Positions 7,708-22,833 are shown, counted from the stretch's first letter. The stretch: DNA of 24,482 nt from an uncultured Christensenellaceae bacterium (GCA_910589015.1 CAJUSA010000006.1:1-24482); one strand, 5' to 3'. Notes: generated from the sequence alone by a model not told the origin. Made by a program: numbers and translations.

Positions 7708-8330
7708 TCGCCCGCCTCTTCTTCCTTCGGCGGTTCTTCATCTTTTAACACCGCCTTGTTTTTCACGAGATAATGCACGCCCGAGATAACCGTGAGAAGG
7801 GTGCTCACGGCAAGCAGCACCTGCCCGATAACCGATAAGATTCCGCCCGCCCTCGTGCCGACGAAGGTCATGGCGACGAGAATAAGCGCGATCGCAAGAT
7901 CCTGCGTCACCGTTTTGATCTTGCCGAATTTATCTGCGGCGAGAATGAGATTTCTGCCCGCCGCGATAATGCGGAATCCGCTGACGATCAGCTCGCGCGC
8001 AAGAATGAGCGAAACGCATACGCCCGCCGCGACGATGCCGAGCGACCCGTACAAGACAACCTGAAACGCCGTCGGAATGGTCAGAATGACGATAAGCGCC
8101 GTCGATACGAGCACTTTGTCGGCAATGGGATCGAGAAATTTGCCGAAGTTGGTGACAAGGTTGCGCGAACGGGCGATATAGCCGTCGAGCGCGTCGGTCG
8201 CCGCCGCGAGCAAAAAGACGATTGCCGAGGCCAAAAAGCACCATTTCGACAGATATCCGCAATAGAACACCGCCACGAACACGGGGATCATAAAGATCCG
8301 CGTCAAAGTAATTTTATTCGGTAAATTCAT
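7704..8330 (-). CDS. pgsA: CDP-diacylglycerol–glycerol-3-phosphate 3-phosphatidyltransferase
   Basis: This membrane enzyme makes phosphatidylglycerophosphate, the committed step to phosphatidylglycerol and cardiolipin. The CDP-alcohol phosphotransferase motif is complete: Asp46, Asp49-Gly50, Ala53-Arg54, Gly63, Asp67 and Asp71 (DALDGYIAR...GKFLDPIAD). The protein has 208 residues with several hydrophobic helices (about 12-26, 30-45, 73-90, 95-115, 140-155 and 160-185) and a charged C-terminal tail ending in EEEAGE, normal for the family. AGGAGG lies 4 nt before the ATG. It follows rimO by 33 bp and overlaps cinA by 4 nt. The related enzyme phosphatidylserine synthase is less likely given the N-terminus (NLPNKITLTRIFMIP) and the gene order. 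Confidence 0.95.
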   Translation of the reverse strand: MNLPNKITLTRIFMIPVFVAVFYCGYLSKWCFLASAIVFLLAAATDALDGYIARSRNLVTNFGKFLDPIADKVLVSTALIVILTIPTAFQVVLYGSLGIVAAGVCVSLILARELIVSGFRIIAAGRNLILAADKFGKIKTVTQDLAIALILVAMTFVGTRAGGILSVIGQVLLAVSTLLTVISGVHYLVKNKAVLKDEEPPKEEEAGE

Positions 8331-8363
8331 ATTTCCTCCTTACGCCTTTCTTTCGGGGCGCCG

Positions 8364-9671
8364 CTACGCTTTTTCACCGTAAAGATCGTATGTATCCGAA
8401 CGCAATACCTTCACCGCGCAATATTCCCCGACAATCGCTTTGTCTGCCGTGAAATAGACGCTGCCGTCGATTTCCGCCGCCTGAAAATACGCTCTTCCGA
8501 CAAAACACTGCTTATCGTAATCGATCCCCTCGCACAGCACTTCGACCGTTTTACCGACGTAATCGTTGAGATACGCCGCGGAAATTTGCTGCTGCGCTTT
8601 GTAAAGCGCGCGCACGCGTTTTTGTTTGGTATGCGCGGGAATCTGCCCTTTCATACGGTACGCGCCCGTATCGGGCTCGCGCGAATAGGCGAAAAAGCCG
8701 CAATTCGTGAATTTTGCCTCGCGCAAAAAGCCGCAAAGCGCCGCGCTCTCTTCTTCGGTTTCGGAAGGAAACCCCGCAATAAACGTGGTGCGGATCGCCA
8801 GATCGGGAATGTTTTGCCGCAGTTTTTTGATCAGTGCAAGATATTCCGCCCGATTGCCCTTTCTACCCATGAGTTTGAGGATCCTGTCCTCGCTGTGCTG
8901 CAAGGGAATGTCGAGATAATGCAACACTTTGGGATTATCGCGTATTTCGGCGATCAGTTCGTCACTTATTGCATCCGGATAACAGTATAGCAGACGAATG
9001 CGACAGATATTGTCAAGTTTAGAAATATTTTTGATTAAATTTACAAAATTATTTTCACCGAAGTCCTCGCCGTAGCGCGTCGTATCCTGCGCGACGAGCA
9101 CAAGCTCTTCAGTCTGCCCCAGCGCGCGCGCCTCTTCGAGCAATTCTTCCATGGGCACGGATTTGTATTTGCCGCGGATCTTGGGAATCAGGCAGTAAGT
9201 ACAATGGTGAAAACACCCGTCTGAAATTTTGAGATATTTGAGGTGCGGCGGCGTAGACAGCACGCGCTCGCCCTTTTCTTCGCGCGCGACCGTGCCGACC
9301 GCATTGACGCGCTCGCCCCCGTATGCCCGTTCGAGCGCGGGGAACAGCGCCGAAACGTCGTTCACGCCGAGCAGTACGTCCGCCTCGGTGAGAGCGGGAA
9401 ACACTTCGTCGGCAAATTTCTGCGGCAGACAGCCCGTCACGACGATTTTCTCGAGCGCGCCGCCGCGGTAGCCGTTGCATTCGAGCACGGCGTCGATCGA
9501 TTCTTCACGCGCGGCGTTGAGAAAGGCGCAGGTGTTCACGATCACCACCTGCGCACGGGAAAGATCGTCGGTCAGCTCGCATCCGTGCCGTTTGATTTCA
9601 CCCAGCAGGCGCTCGCCGTCGACGCGGTTTTTATCGCACCCCAGACTGATCATGCCGAACACTTTTTTCAT
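8364..9671 (-). CDS. rimO: Ribosomal protein S12 methylthiotransferase RimO
   Basis: RimO is a radical-SAM enzyme that adds a methylthio group to a conserved Asp of ribosomal protein S12. The 435 residues show the three family parts. The N-terminal UPF0004 domain has cluster cysteines Cys12 (LGCDKN), Cys48 (NTCAF) and Cys81 (TGCLPQ). The radical-SAM core has Cys153, Cys157 and Cys160 (GCFHHCTYC) followed by LIPKIRGKYKS. A C-terminal TRAM domain covers about 370-435. LGCDKN and IRGKYKS favour RimO over the tRNA enzyme MiaB. Its start overlaps the ftsK stop by 1 nt (TGATG), so the two are translationally coupled. Odd: codons for residues about 205-236 are strongly A+T rich compared with the rest of the gene, although the protein reads normally through them. 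Confidence 0.95.
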   Translation of the reverse strand: MKKVFGMISLGCDKNRVDGERLLGEIKRHGCELTDDLSRAQVVIVNTCAFLNAAREESIDAVLECNGYRGGALEKIVVTGCLPQKFADEVFPALTEADVLLGVNDVSALFPALERAYGGERVNAVGTVAREEKGERVLSTPPHLKYLKISDGCFHHCTYCLIPKIRGKYKSVPMEELLEEARALGQTEELVLVAQDTTRYGEDFGENNFVNLIKNISKLDNICRIRLLYCYPDAISDELIAEIRDNPKVLHYLDIPLQHSEDRILKLMGRKGNRAEYLALIKKLRQNIPDLAIRTTFIAGFPSETEEESAALCGFLREAKFTNCGFFAYSREPDTGAYRMKGQIPAHTKQKRVRALYKAQQQISAAYLNDYVGKTVEVLCEGIDYDKQCFVGRAYFQAAEIDGSVYFTADKAIVGEYCAVKVLRSDTYDLYGEKA

Positions 9672-12600
9672 CAGTCGTCGTCCCCTCCGTAAAGCCTGTT
9701 AAACTCTTCCTTGGAAAGCAACACTTTGCGCGCCTTGGCTTGTCCGTCGAAGGGCGTAATAAATTTTTTCGCTTCCATCCATTCGATGATTTTGCCCGCG
9801 TGGTTATACCCCACCGAACATTTGCGCTGAATAAGCGAGATGGAAGCCTGCCCCAAATCGACCGCCACCCGCAGCGCGCGGATATACTTTTCGTCCACGT
9901 CCTTGTCCTCGTCGACCTCGCCGCCCGAAGATGAACGCGTTTTGTTGATATATTCGTCTACCGACTGGTCGTAATAAGAATGATTGTTGCTCTTGATATC
10001 CTTGATGACCGCCTCGACTTCCTTCGACTTGATGAGCACGCCCTGCAAACGTTCGCAGGCAGACATTTTTTCGGTTTTATAGAGCATGTCGCCCAACCCG
10101 AGCAGCTTATCCGCGCCCGTTTCGTCGAGCACGATGCGGGAGTTGATTTCCTGCGCGACGTGGAAGGCGATACGCGTGGGCAGGTTCGCCTTGATAATAC
10201 CCGTGATGATATCGGCGGAAGGACGTTGCGTGGCAAGCACGAGGTGCATACCCGCGGCGCGCGCCTTCTGCGCGATACGCTGAATATAAACTTCAATATC
10301 CTTAGCGACCGTCGCCATGAGGTCGGCAAGCTCGTCGATGACAATGACGATTTTTGGAAGTTTTTCTTCGCCCTCTTCGAGGTGTTCGTTGTATTCGGCA
10401 ATCTCGCGGACGTTGATCCCCTGCCGCACCTTCTTTTCGAACAAGCCGTAACGGCGTTCCATTTCGTTGACCGCCCAGGCAAGCGCGGCGACGACTTTCT
10501 TTTCCTCGGTGATGACCTCGCGGATCATGAGGTGCGGGATCCCCTCGTAAATGCCGAACTCGATCTTTTTGGGGTCGATGAGAATGAGACGCAGATCTTC
10601 GGGCGAATATTTGTAGAGCAAGCTGATGAGCATGGAGTTCATCATAACGCTCTTGCCCGAGCCCGTGGCGCCCGCCATGAGAATGTGTTTCATGGAAACG
10701 ATGTCGCCGCAGACGGGTTTGCCCTCGATGCTCATACCCATGGTGAACATGAGCGAGTTGGGTTTTGCGTTCTGGTACTCTTCCGCCTGCATGACCGTGC
10801 GCATGCTCACGGGCGAACGGTTCTTGTTGGGCACCTCGATGGAAATGGCCTCCGCCAAGGGGTTTGAATAGATGTTAATACCGTCCTGCGCGTGCAGACG
10901 CATAGCAATTTCCGCATCGCGCCGCAACACCGTATTCACCGAAACGTTGCGGGGAATATCGATATTGTACTGTGTTACCGCAGGCCCGCGTTTGGCGCCC
11001 ATAAAGGTCGCTTCGACGTTAAATCCGCGCAGCGTTTCCTGAATAATTTCGACGTTGCGTTCGACTTCTTCGTCAGTAACGGTGATCGTTTCGTCGTAGA
11101 CGTTCAGATTGTCCATCGAAGGCGCGTTGTAGCGCTCTATCTTGCGCGGCGCGGGAGCGGGCGCAGGAGCGTTTTTGGGTTCTTCCGGTACGCGGGGCGC
11201 GGAAACGCGCGGCGTTCCCGCGAGCGCGGGACGAATGCGTTCGGAAGGTTCGTTGGGCTCGGCGCCGTCGATGTCATCGTCGTCGAACATATCCGCCACC
11301 GAACGGCGCGCCGCAGGGCGCGCATCGAATACGCTTTCACCCGACGACATGCCGCCTTCGGTTTCTTCGTTTTCGTCCTCTTGTGCGCCGCGCAGTCTGC
11401 CGCGGTCGAATCGGGGCGATTCGGTTTGCTCGAAACGCGGTGTTTCGGTCGAGGCAAAGCGCGAAGATTTTTCTTCCTGCGGCGCAGACGGTGCAAAGCG
11501 CGAAGGTGTTTCTTCCTGCGGCGCAGGCGGCGCAAAGCGCGATGACGCCGTCTGTTCGAGGGGCGGCGCCGCTTTCTTCGCCGTTTCCGACGCGCCTGCG
11601 AGATAATCGTGCAGCGACGTGCGCCGCTTGGAAGGCTGTGCGGAAGGTACGGCGCGCGGGAATTCGGGCGCGGGTTGCGGTTCTTCGGGGCGCACGGGAG
11701 GCAGCTCTCTCGGATCGGAAACGGGCTGCGGCGGCGCAACGTTTTCAACGGGCGGCGCAACCGGCGCGGCGGGCGGCAACGGTTCCGCCTTCTGTTCGGG
11801 TTCGTTGAGGGGTTCGGTAAACGTCTTCTTTTCCCCCGTCGCCTCGGGCGCACGGTAAGAAGGCGCATGCGGATAGTTGAACGAAGCGTCCTGCGGCACA
11901 TAACGAATATCCGAACCCGTCACTCTTCTCGGCATTTGCGGGCGCGGTTTTTCCGCCTCTTTGGCGTATTGCGCCGAATAAGACGGCGCGGGCGAAGCCG
12001 AAGGCGGCGTATAGGTGATGGGATGCGACGTCGCCGCATATTCCGCGGACGCCGAAGGCGCCACGGGCGCGGTCGATCCGTCGGGACGGTGCACGGTACT
12101 GCGCCGTTGCGCCGAATTGAAATGCGAATCTTTGTTGAAGATAAGGTTTTCCTGATAGAGCTTCGCAGGGTCGTGCGAATAGAGAATATCGAGACTCGAA
12201 GGCTGTGCGTTGCCACTTACGGGCGGCGCAGCGGGTTGCGCGGGTTGTGCGGGCGCGCCCGGGGCGGGATAGACGAAGGTTTCCGTCGGTTCGCGCCGTT
12301 GCGTCTGAGCGCGTTCGAGATCGTCGAACGAAACCGCGCCGGGATAGTCGCGCGCGCCTTCGGTTTCCGCATGCGCGGGGTTTTTGCGGCGCGGCGCATG
12401 ACGCAGATCGTGCCACAGGCGCGTTGCGGTAAAGCAATAAAAGAGCGCGCCGAGCAACAAGAGCGAGAAAATAATATACGCCCCCGCCTCGGAAAGCAGA
12501 TAACGCACGGGGAAGGCGATGATTCCGAACAGCACGCCGCCGCCCGTTCCGCCGCCTGCGCCGTTCTTGGCGGCGTTCCAGCACCCCGAAAGGTATCCGC

Positions 12601-12952
12601 CGTAACCAGCCGAAACGAAACGCTCGGCTGTCGCCGTATGTACGATAAAGAACACGGCAAGCATAACGAGCAGCCCCTTTACGAGCCAGCCCGTGGGAAT
12701 AAACTTTTTGCCCGTGACAAGCGTAAGCGACAGATACGCGACGAGAATCAGAAAAGGATAGACGAAAAATCCGAGCAGCCCCACGAAAAACGCGGTGATC
12801 GCCGTGCCGATATCGCCGAATACAAGTTTCCCCGTAACGGCAATCAGAAATATGATTATGCTGAAGAGAAGCAAGGTCATGCCGACCGTCTCTCTCGTCA
12901 CCACGCTGAATTTGCTTTCTTCTTTTTTCTCACCGCGTCCCAGTCCGTTCAA
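9671..12952 (-). CDS. FtsK/SpoIIIE-family DNA translocase
   Basis: This septum-located hexameric ATPase pumps chromosomal DNA during division or, as SpoIIIE, into the forespore. The 1093 residues comprise four or so membrane helices (about 24-185), a very long Pro/Ala/Glu-rich linker (about 190-610) with near-repeats such as SRFAPPAPQEETP and SRFAPSAPQEEKS, and the motor (about 620-1010) with Walker A GATGSGKS at 761-768 and Walker B IVIDELADLM near 870. A C-terminal winged-helix gamma domain follows (about 1015-1090, ISLIQRKCSVGYNHAGKIIEWME). The start is TTG at 12952; GGAGGG (12964-12959) lies 6 nt upstream and no better in-frame start exists. It heads the operon with a strong promoter. FtsK and SpoIIIE cannot be separated by sequence reading alone; the rimO–pgsA–recA context matches Bacillota spoIIIE. 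Confidence 0.95.
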   Translation of the reverse strand: MNGLGRGEKKEESKFSVVTRETVGMTLLLFSIIIFLIAVTGKLVFGDIGTAITAFFVGLLGFFVYPFLILVAYLSLTLVTGKKFIPTGWLVKGLLVMLAVFFIVHTATAERFVSAGYGGYLSGCWNAAKNGAGGGTGGGVLFGIIAFPVRYLLSEAGAYIIFSLLLLGALFYCFTATRLWHDLRHAPRRKNPAHAETEGARDYPGAVSFDDLERAQTQRREPTETFVYPAPGAPAQPAQPAAPPVSGNAQPSSLDILYSHDPAKLYQENLIFNKDSHFNSAQRRSTVHRPDGSTAPVAPSASAEYAATSHPITYTPPSASPAPSYSAQYAKEAEKPRPQMPRRVTGSDIRYVPQDASFNYPHAPSYRAPEATGEKKTFTEPLNEPEQKAEPLPPAAPVAPPVENVAPPQPVSDPRELPPVRPEEPQPAPEFPRAVPSAQPSKRRTSLHDYLAGASETAKKAAPPLEQTASSRFAPPAPQEETPSRFAPSAPQEEKSSRFASTETPRFEQTESPRFDRGRLRGAQEDENEETEGGMSSGESVFDARPAARRSVADMFDDDDIDGAEPNEPSERIRPALAGTPRVSAPRVPEEPKNAPAPAPAPRKIERYNAPSMDNLNVYDETITVTDEEVERNVEIIQETLRGFNVEATFMGAKRGPAVTQYNIDIPRNVSVNTVLRRDAEIAMRLHAQDGINIYSNPLAEAISIEVPNKNRSPVSMRTVMQAEEYQNAKPNSLMFTMGMSIEGKPVCGDIVSMKHILMAGATGSGKSVMMNSMLISLLYKYSPEDLRLILIDPKKIEFGIYEGIPHLMIREVITEEKKVVAALAWAVNEMERRYGLFEKKVRQGINVREIAEYNEHLEEGEEKLPKIVIVIDELADLMATVAKDIEVYIQRIAQKARAAGMHLVLATQRPSADIITGIIKANLPTRIAFHVAQEINSRIVLDETGADKLLGLGDMLYKTEKMSACERLQGVLIKSKEVEAVIKDIKSNNHSYYDQSVDEYINKTRSSSGGEVDEDKDVDEKYIRALRVAVDLGQASISLIQRKCSVGYNHAGKIIEWMEAKKFITPFDGQAKARKVLLSKEEFNRLYGGDDD

Positions 12953-13000
12953 AACACACCCTCCGCTTTTACGGTATATCTTTCCATTCTATCACCTATC

Positions 13001-13029
13001 AGTATAACAAATTCGGCGGAAATTTTCAA
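13001..13029 (-). promoter_or_regulatory. SigA-type promoter of the ftsK–rimO–pgsA–cinA–recA–nadE operon
   Basis: On the reverse strand TTGAAA (13029-13024), a 17-nt spacer and TATACT (13006-13001) precede the TTG start of ftsK by about 50 nt. No other convincing promoter was seen between the tightly spaced genes downstream. Confidence 0.75.
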
Positions 13030-13078
13030 CGATATTCAGATAAAAATTTTAATTTTTTCAAAACAAACGTTTTTCGGC

Positions 13079-13103
13079 AAAAAAGCACCCGTTTAACGGG
13101 TGC
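13079..13103 (-). terminator. Intrinsic terminator upstream of the ftsK promoter
   Basis: GCACCC (13085-13090) and GGGTGC (13098-13103) enclose GTTTAAC, and the inner bases can extend the stem. On the reverse strand six T follow (complement of A 13079-13084). It insulates the ftsK promoter from leftward transcription out of spo0A and the lipoprotein gene. Confidence 0.75.
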
Positions 13104-13130
13104 CGTTCGGTTTATCTTGCCGCACAGAAT

Positions 13131-13185
13131 TGATCTTAGATTTCTCGACTTCTCTTCGTTCCGCTCGAAATGACAGATCGAAGCG
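13131..13185. repeat. Dispersed intergenic palindromic repeat
   Basis: This stretch carries GATCTTAGATTTCTCGACTT and, 19 nt on, CGCTCGAAATGACAGATC, whose ends can pair (GATCT/AGATC, TCGA). It resembles the repeat block at 3528-3622 in style (CGAA...ATGACA) but is a different version. It has no coding potential. Confidence 0.5.
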
Positions 13186-13197
13186 TAAATTCAAGAG

Positions 13198-13219
13198 AAA
13201 AACCGTCCTTAACGGGCGG
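13198..13219 (-). terminator. Terminator of the 13226-13771 lipoprotein gene (imperfect copy)
   Basis: CCGTCC (13203-13208) and GGGCGG (13214-13219) flank TTAAC, followed on the reverse strand by five T. The leftward transcript has one A·C mismatch in the stem where the copy behind spo0A pairs perfectly, so this one should be weaker. Confidence 0.6.
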
Positions 13220-13239
13220 CTTGGCTTAATTATTAAAAT
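13199..13239. repeat. 41-bp direct repeat, copy A
   Basis: It matches 13847-13887 at 39 of 41 positions; the differences are T/C at 13206 and G/T at 13223. It includes the terminator stem and the TTAATTATTAAAAT that forms the end of the lipoprotein coding region. Confidence 0.9.
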
Positions 13240-13771
13240 AAGTTACACAATATGCCACGGGTTTTACGCGAATGGTTTTCGTGTACTCGTCGGACAAGTT
13301 TTCATAATAATTTAATTCAAATGTACTGTCATCTAAAAATCGTATTTTTACATACTTCATCGTCAAATTTGTTATAATCTTCTTACTATAATGAGGATTA
13401 TAATATGCACCCCACATATAAACATATGCTTTACCGATAAATTTAGACGGATTAATCACAAACTCTTGTCTGTTCACTTCAATGGGCTTAGTACCGAAGA
13501 ATAGACCCTGATCTTTTTTTTGATCGTCCGGTGCATTATCATACTCGTCTTTCGTTATTTCTTCATCCTCGTATTCACTTATACATCTTGAAGTATATGT
13601 ACTTTGACTACTACCATTCAAGTCAAAAGTAATACTCTGAATTTCTACCCATTCACCGTCCTTTGCCGTGTTGTATTTTGGATTTTCCGCGCCGTTAGCA
13701 GAACTCCCGCACCCTGCCGCTGTCAGCACGACAAGGATAAGCATCAGAAAAGAAACGAAAAGTTTTTTCAT
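13226..13771 (-). CDS. Small secreted lipoprotein of unknown function
   Basis: The 181-residue protein has a clear lipoprotein signal peptide: MKKLF, a hydrophobic core and the lipobox LTAAGC with Cys21, so it is predicted to be anchored on the outer face of the membrane. The mature part is acidic in its first half (SEYEDEEITKDEYD) and then beta-rich with many aromatics (GKAYVYMWGAYYNPHYSKK, STFELNYYENL). I recognise no family. GGAGGG lies 5 nt before the ATG and a promoter with TATAAT precedes it. The gene is A+T rich compared with its neighbours, and its last codons lie inside a 41-bp repeat of the region behind spo0A, so it looks like a recently acquired cassette. It has the same general build as the broken lipoprotein at 655-1130, without obvious sequence similarity. 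Confidence 0.85.
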   Translation of the reverse strand: MKKLFVSFLMLILVVLTAAGCGSSANGAENPKYNTAKDGEWVEIQSITFDLNGSSQSTYTSRCISEYEDEEITKDEYDNAPDDQKKDQGLFFGTKPIEVNRQEFVINPSKFIGKAYVYMWGAYYNPHYSKKIITNLTMKYVKIRFLDDSTFELNYYENLSDEYTKTIRVKPVAYCVTYFNN

Positions 13772-13798
13772 AAATTCCCTCCGTGTGAAGATAATTTT

Positions 13799-13826
13799 AT
13801 TATAACATATTCATGCAAAAAATCAA
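13799..13826 (-). promoter_or_regulatory. Promoter of the lipoprotein cassette
   Basis: On the reverse strand TTGATT (13826-13821), a 16-nt spacer and TATAAT with extended TG (13804-13799) lie about 28 nt before the ATG at 13771. The cassette therefore has its own promoter behind the spo0A terminator. Confidence 0.65.
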
Positions 13827-13837
13827 GAATTTTGTTG

Positions 13838-13874
13838 AAAAAAAGCAAAACCGCCCTTAACGGGCGGCTTTGCT
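13838..13874 (-). terminator. Terminator of spo0A
   Basis: AGCAAAACCGCCC (13844-13856) pairs with GGGCGGCTTTGCT (13862-13874) around TTAAC with one mismatch. On the reverse strand the hairpin is followed by a run of seven T (complement of A 13838-13844). It begins 13 nt after the spo0A stop. Confidence 0.85.
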
Positions 13875-13887
13875 TAATTATTAAAAT
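13847..13887. repeat. 41-bp direct repeat, copy B
   Basis: Partner of 13199-13239 with the two starts 648 bp apart. It covers the spo0A terminator stem and reaches the last base of the spo0A stop codon. Copy B has the perfect stem and is probably the original. Confidence 0.9.
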
Positions 13888-14639
13888 CACGAGTGCATGT
13901 TTTCGAGCAATAATTTATCGGCGACGAGCGCGATAAATTCGCTGTTCGTCGGCTTTTCGGTGCCGATATACACGCGTGCGCCGAAAATGGCGTTGATCGC
14001 GTCGATCCGTCCCCTATTCCACGCCACCTCGATCGCGTGACGGATCGCCCGTTCGACCTTGCTCGCCGAAGTCTGGTATTTTTCGCCGATGACGGGATAA
14101 AGCACCTTCGTTACGTTGTTGATGACCTGCGGATCGTCCACCGCCATTTTGATCCCCTCGCGCAGATAGGAATATCCCTTGATATGCGGCGGAATGCCGA
14201 TCGAGATAAAAATATTGCTGATCCGCTCGTCGATCGATCCCGCGCGTTTGCGTTCGTACTTTTCGCGCGTCGGTTCGGGCGCCGTCGCCTGTTCCGCACG
14301 CTCGGAAACCACCTTTGCCGAAACGGGTTTCATGAGGTAATACTGCGCACCCAAAGCGAGAATGCTGTTGATGATCTTATCGTCGGTGTAACTGCCGAGG
14401 ACGATAAACACCGTTTTCACGCTCTCTTTCGCCGCTTCCTGCAAGACAGAAAATCCGTCCGCACCCCGCAGCGTCATATTCATGACGACAAGGGCGGGCG
14501 CGTACTTTTTCAGAAGTTCGAACCCTTCCGCGCCGCTGTCGGTCACACCGCAAATTTCATACCCGTCTTTCACGAATTGTGCCGAAAGTTCTTGCGCGAA
14601 CTGCTCGTTGCTTTCGAGAATAAGTACTTTTTTCTTCAT
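13887..14639 (-). CDS. spo0A: Spo0A-family sporulation regulator with a degenerate receiver domain
   Basis: Spo0A is the master regulator of sporulation entry, normally activated by phosphorylation of its receiver Asp. The C-terminal DNA-binding domain (about 136-250) is unmistakable: IGIPPHIKGYSYLREGI, the recognition-helix region SASKVERAIRHAIEVAW at 191-207, and KPTNSEFIALVADKL. The receiver (about 1-115) keeps the fold and Lys104 (LMKPV). The phosphoacceptor position is Asn54 (VVMNMTLRGADG, where Bacillus has VLDIIMPHLDG), the acidic pair is Glu9-Ser10, and the switch Thr is Leu81. Classical phosphorelay activation therefore looks impossible. The linker is 115-135. Total length of 250 residues is normal. 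It has its own promoter, and GAGGTG lies 7 nt before the ATG. No spoIVB gene lies upstream, unlike many Clostridia. It could be the only Spo0A or a divergent paralogue; the window cannot tell. Confidence 0.93.
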   Translation of the reverse strand: MKKKVLILESNEQFAQELSAQFVKDGYEICGVTDSGAEGFELLKKYAPALVVMNMTLRGADGFSVLQEAAKESVKTVFIVLGSYTDDKIINSILALGAQYYLMKPVSAKVVSERAEQATAPEPTREKYERKRAGSIDERISNIFISIGIPPHIKGYSYLREGIKMAVDDPQVINNVTKVLYPVIGEKYQTSASKVERAIRHAIEVAWNRGRIDAINAIFGARVYIGTEKPTNSEFIALVADKLLLENMHS

Positions 14640-14670
14640 ATCCTGACACCTCTTTTCAAAAAGTGACTTT

Positions 14671-14699
14671 ATTATACCATTGACTTTCCGATTTGTAAA
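14671..14699 (-). promoter_or_regulatory. SigA-type promoter of spo0A
   Basis: On the reverse strand TTTACA (14699-14694), a 17-nt spacer and TATAAT with extended TG (14676-14671) lie about 32 nt before the ATG at 14639. I did not see a SigH-type promoter. Confidence 0.75.
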
Positions 14700-14708
14700 T
14701 TCATTTCT

Positions 14709-14776
14709 GTACGAAATTCGCCTATTTTTTTACGAAATTCATAGAATTTTGTAAATAATTCGTATTATGTGTCGAA
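14709..14776. promoter_or_regulatory. Candidate operator array (0A-box-like) upstream of spo0A
   Basis: The 10-mer TACGAAATTC occurs at 14710-14719 and again at 14731-14740, 21 bp apart (two helical turns). A perfect 0A-box core TGTCGAA lies at 14770-14776. The CGAA parts start at 14712, 14733 and 14773. All lie just upstream of the spo0A -35 element. Binding by Spo0A is an inference. Confidence 0.35.
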
Positions 14777-14792
14777 ACAGCCCGAAAACGAG

Positions 14793-14819
14793 AAAAAAAG
14801 CCCCCTTTTTTCAAAGGGG
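14793..14819 (-). terminator. Terminator of rpoBC
   Basis: CCCCTTT (14802-14808) and AAAGGGG (14813-14819) form a 7-bp stem with a 4-nt loop. On the reverse strand it is followed by GC and seven T (complement of A 14793-14799). It lies 18 bp after the rpoC stop. Confidence 0.85.
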
Positions 14820-14837
14820 ACTTTTCCGAAAATCAAT

Positions 14838-18617
<3,780 letters not shown>

Positions 18618-18632
18618 GTTTTATCCTCCCCG

Positions 18633-22691
<4,059 letters not shown>

Positions 22692-22795
22692 CCGTCAAAT
22701 AACTCCTTATAATGTTGTTATCATTTGGCGATCTACCGAGTATATCTTTTCATCGATAAAAATCGAAATGTTCTGAAATTTTTGCCGTCCGCCCC

Positions 22796-22824
22796 TTTAC
22801 TTTTGCAGCGCAGTCTGCTATAAT
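22796..22824 (+). promoter_or_regulatory. Promoter of rqcP–ispDF
   Basis: TTTACT (22796-22801), a 17-nt spacer and TATAAT with extended TG (22819-22824). The predicted start near 22831 gives a leader of about 170 nt before rqcP and lies inside the region transcribed from the rpoB promoter on the other strand. Confidence 0.6.
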
Positions 22825-22833
22825 AAAGGGCAC

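Noticed and set aside
11609..13096. 495-codon rightward ORF opposite ftsK
   Set aside because: Arg-rich shadow of the repetitive linker; it crosses the ftsK promoter and start.
22739..22768. Second rpoB promoter with TATACT close to the gene
   Set aside because: The possible -35 elements (TTCGAT or TTTCGA) match poorly, and the consensus promoter at 22900-22928 is far better.
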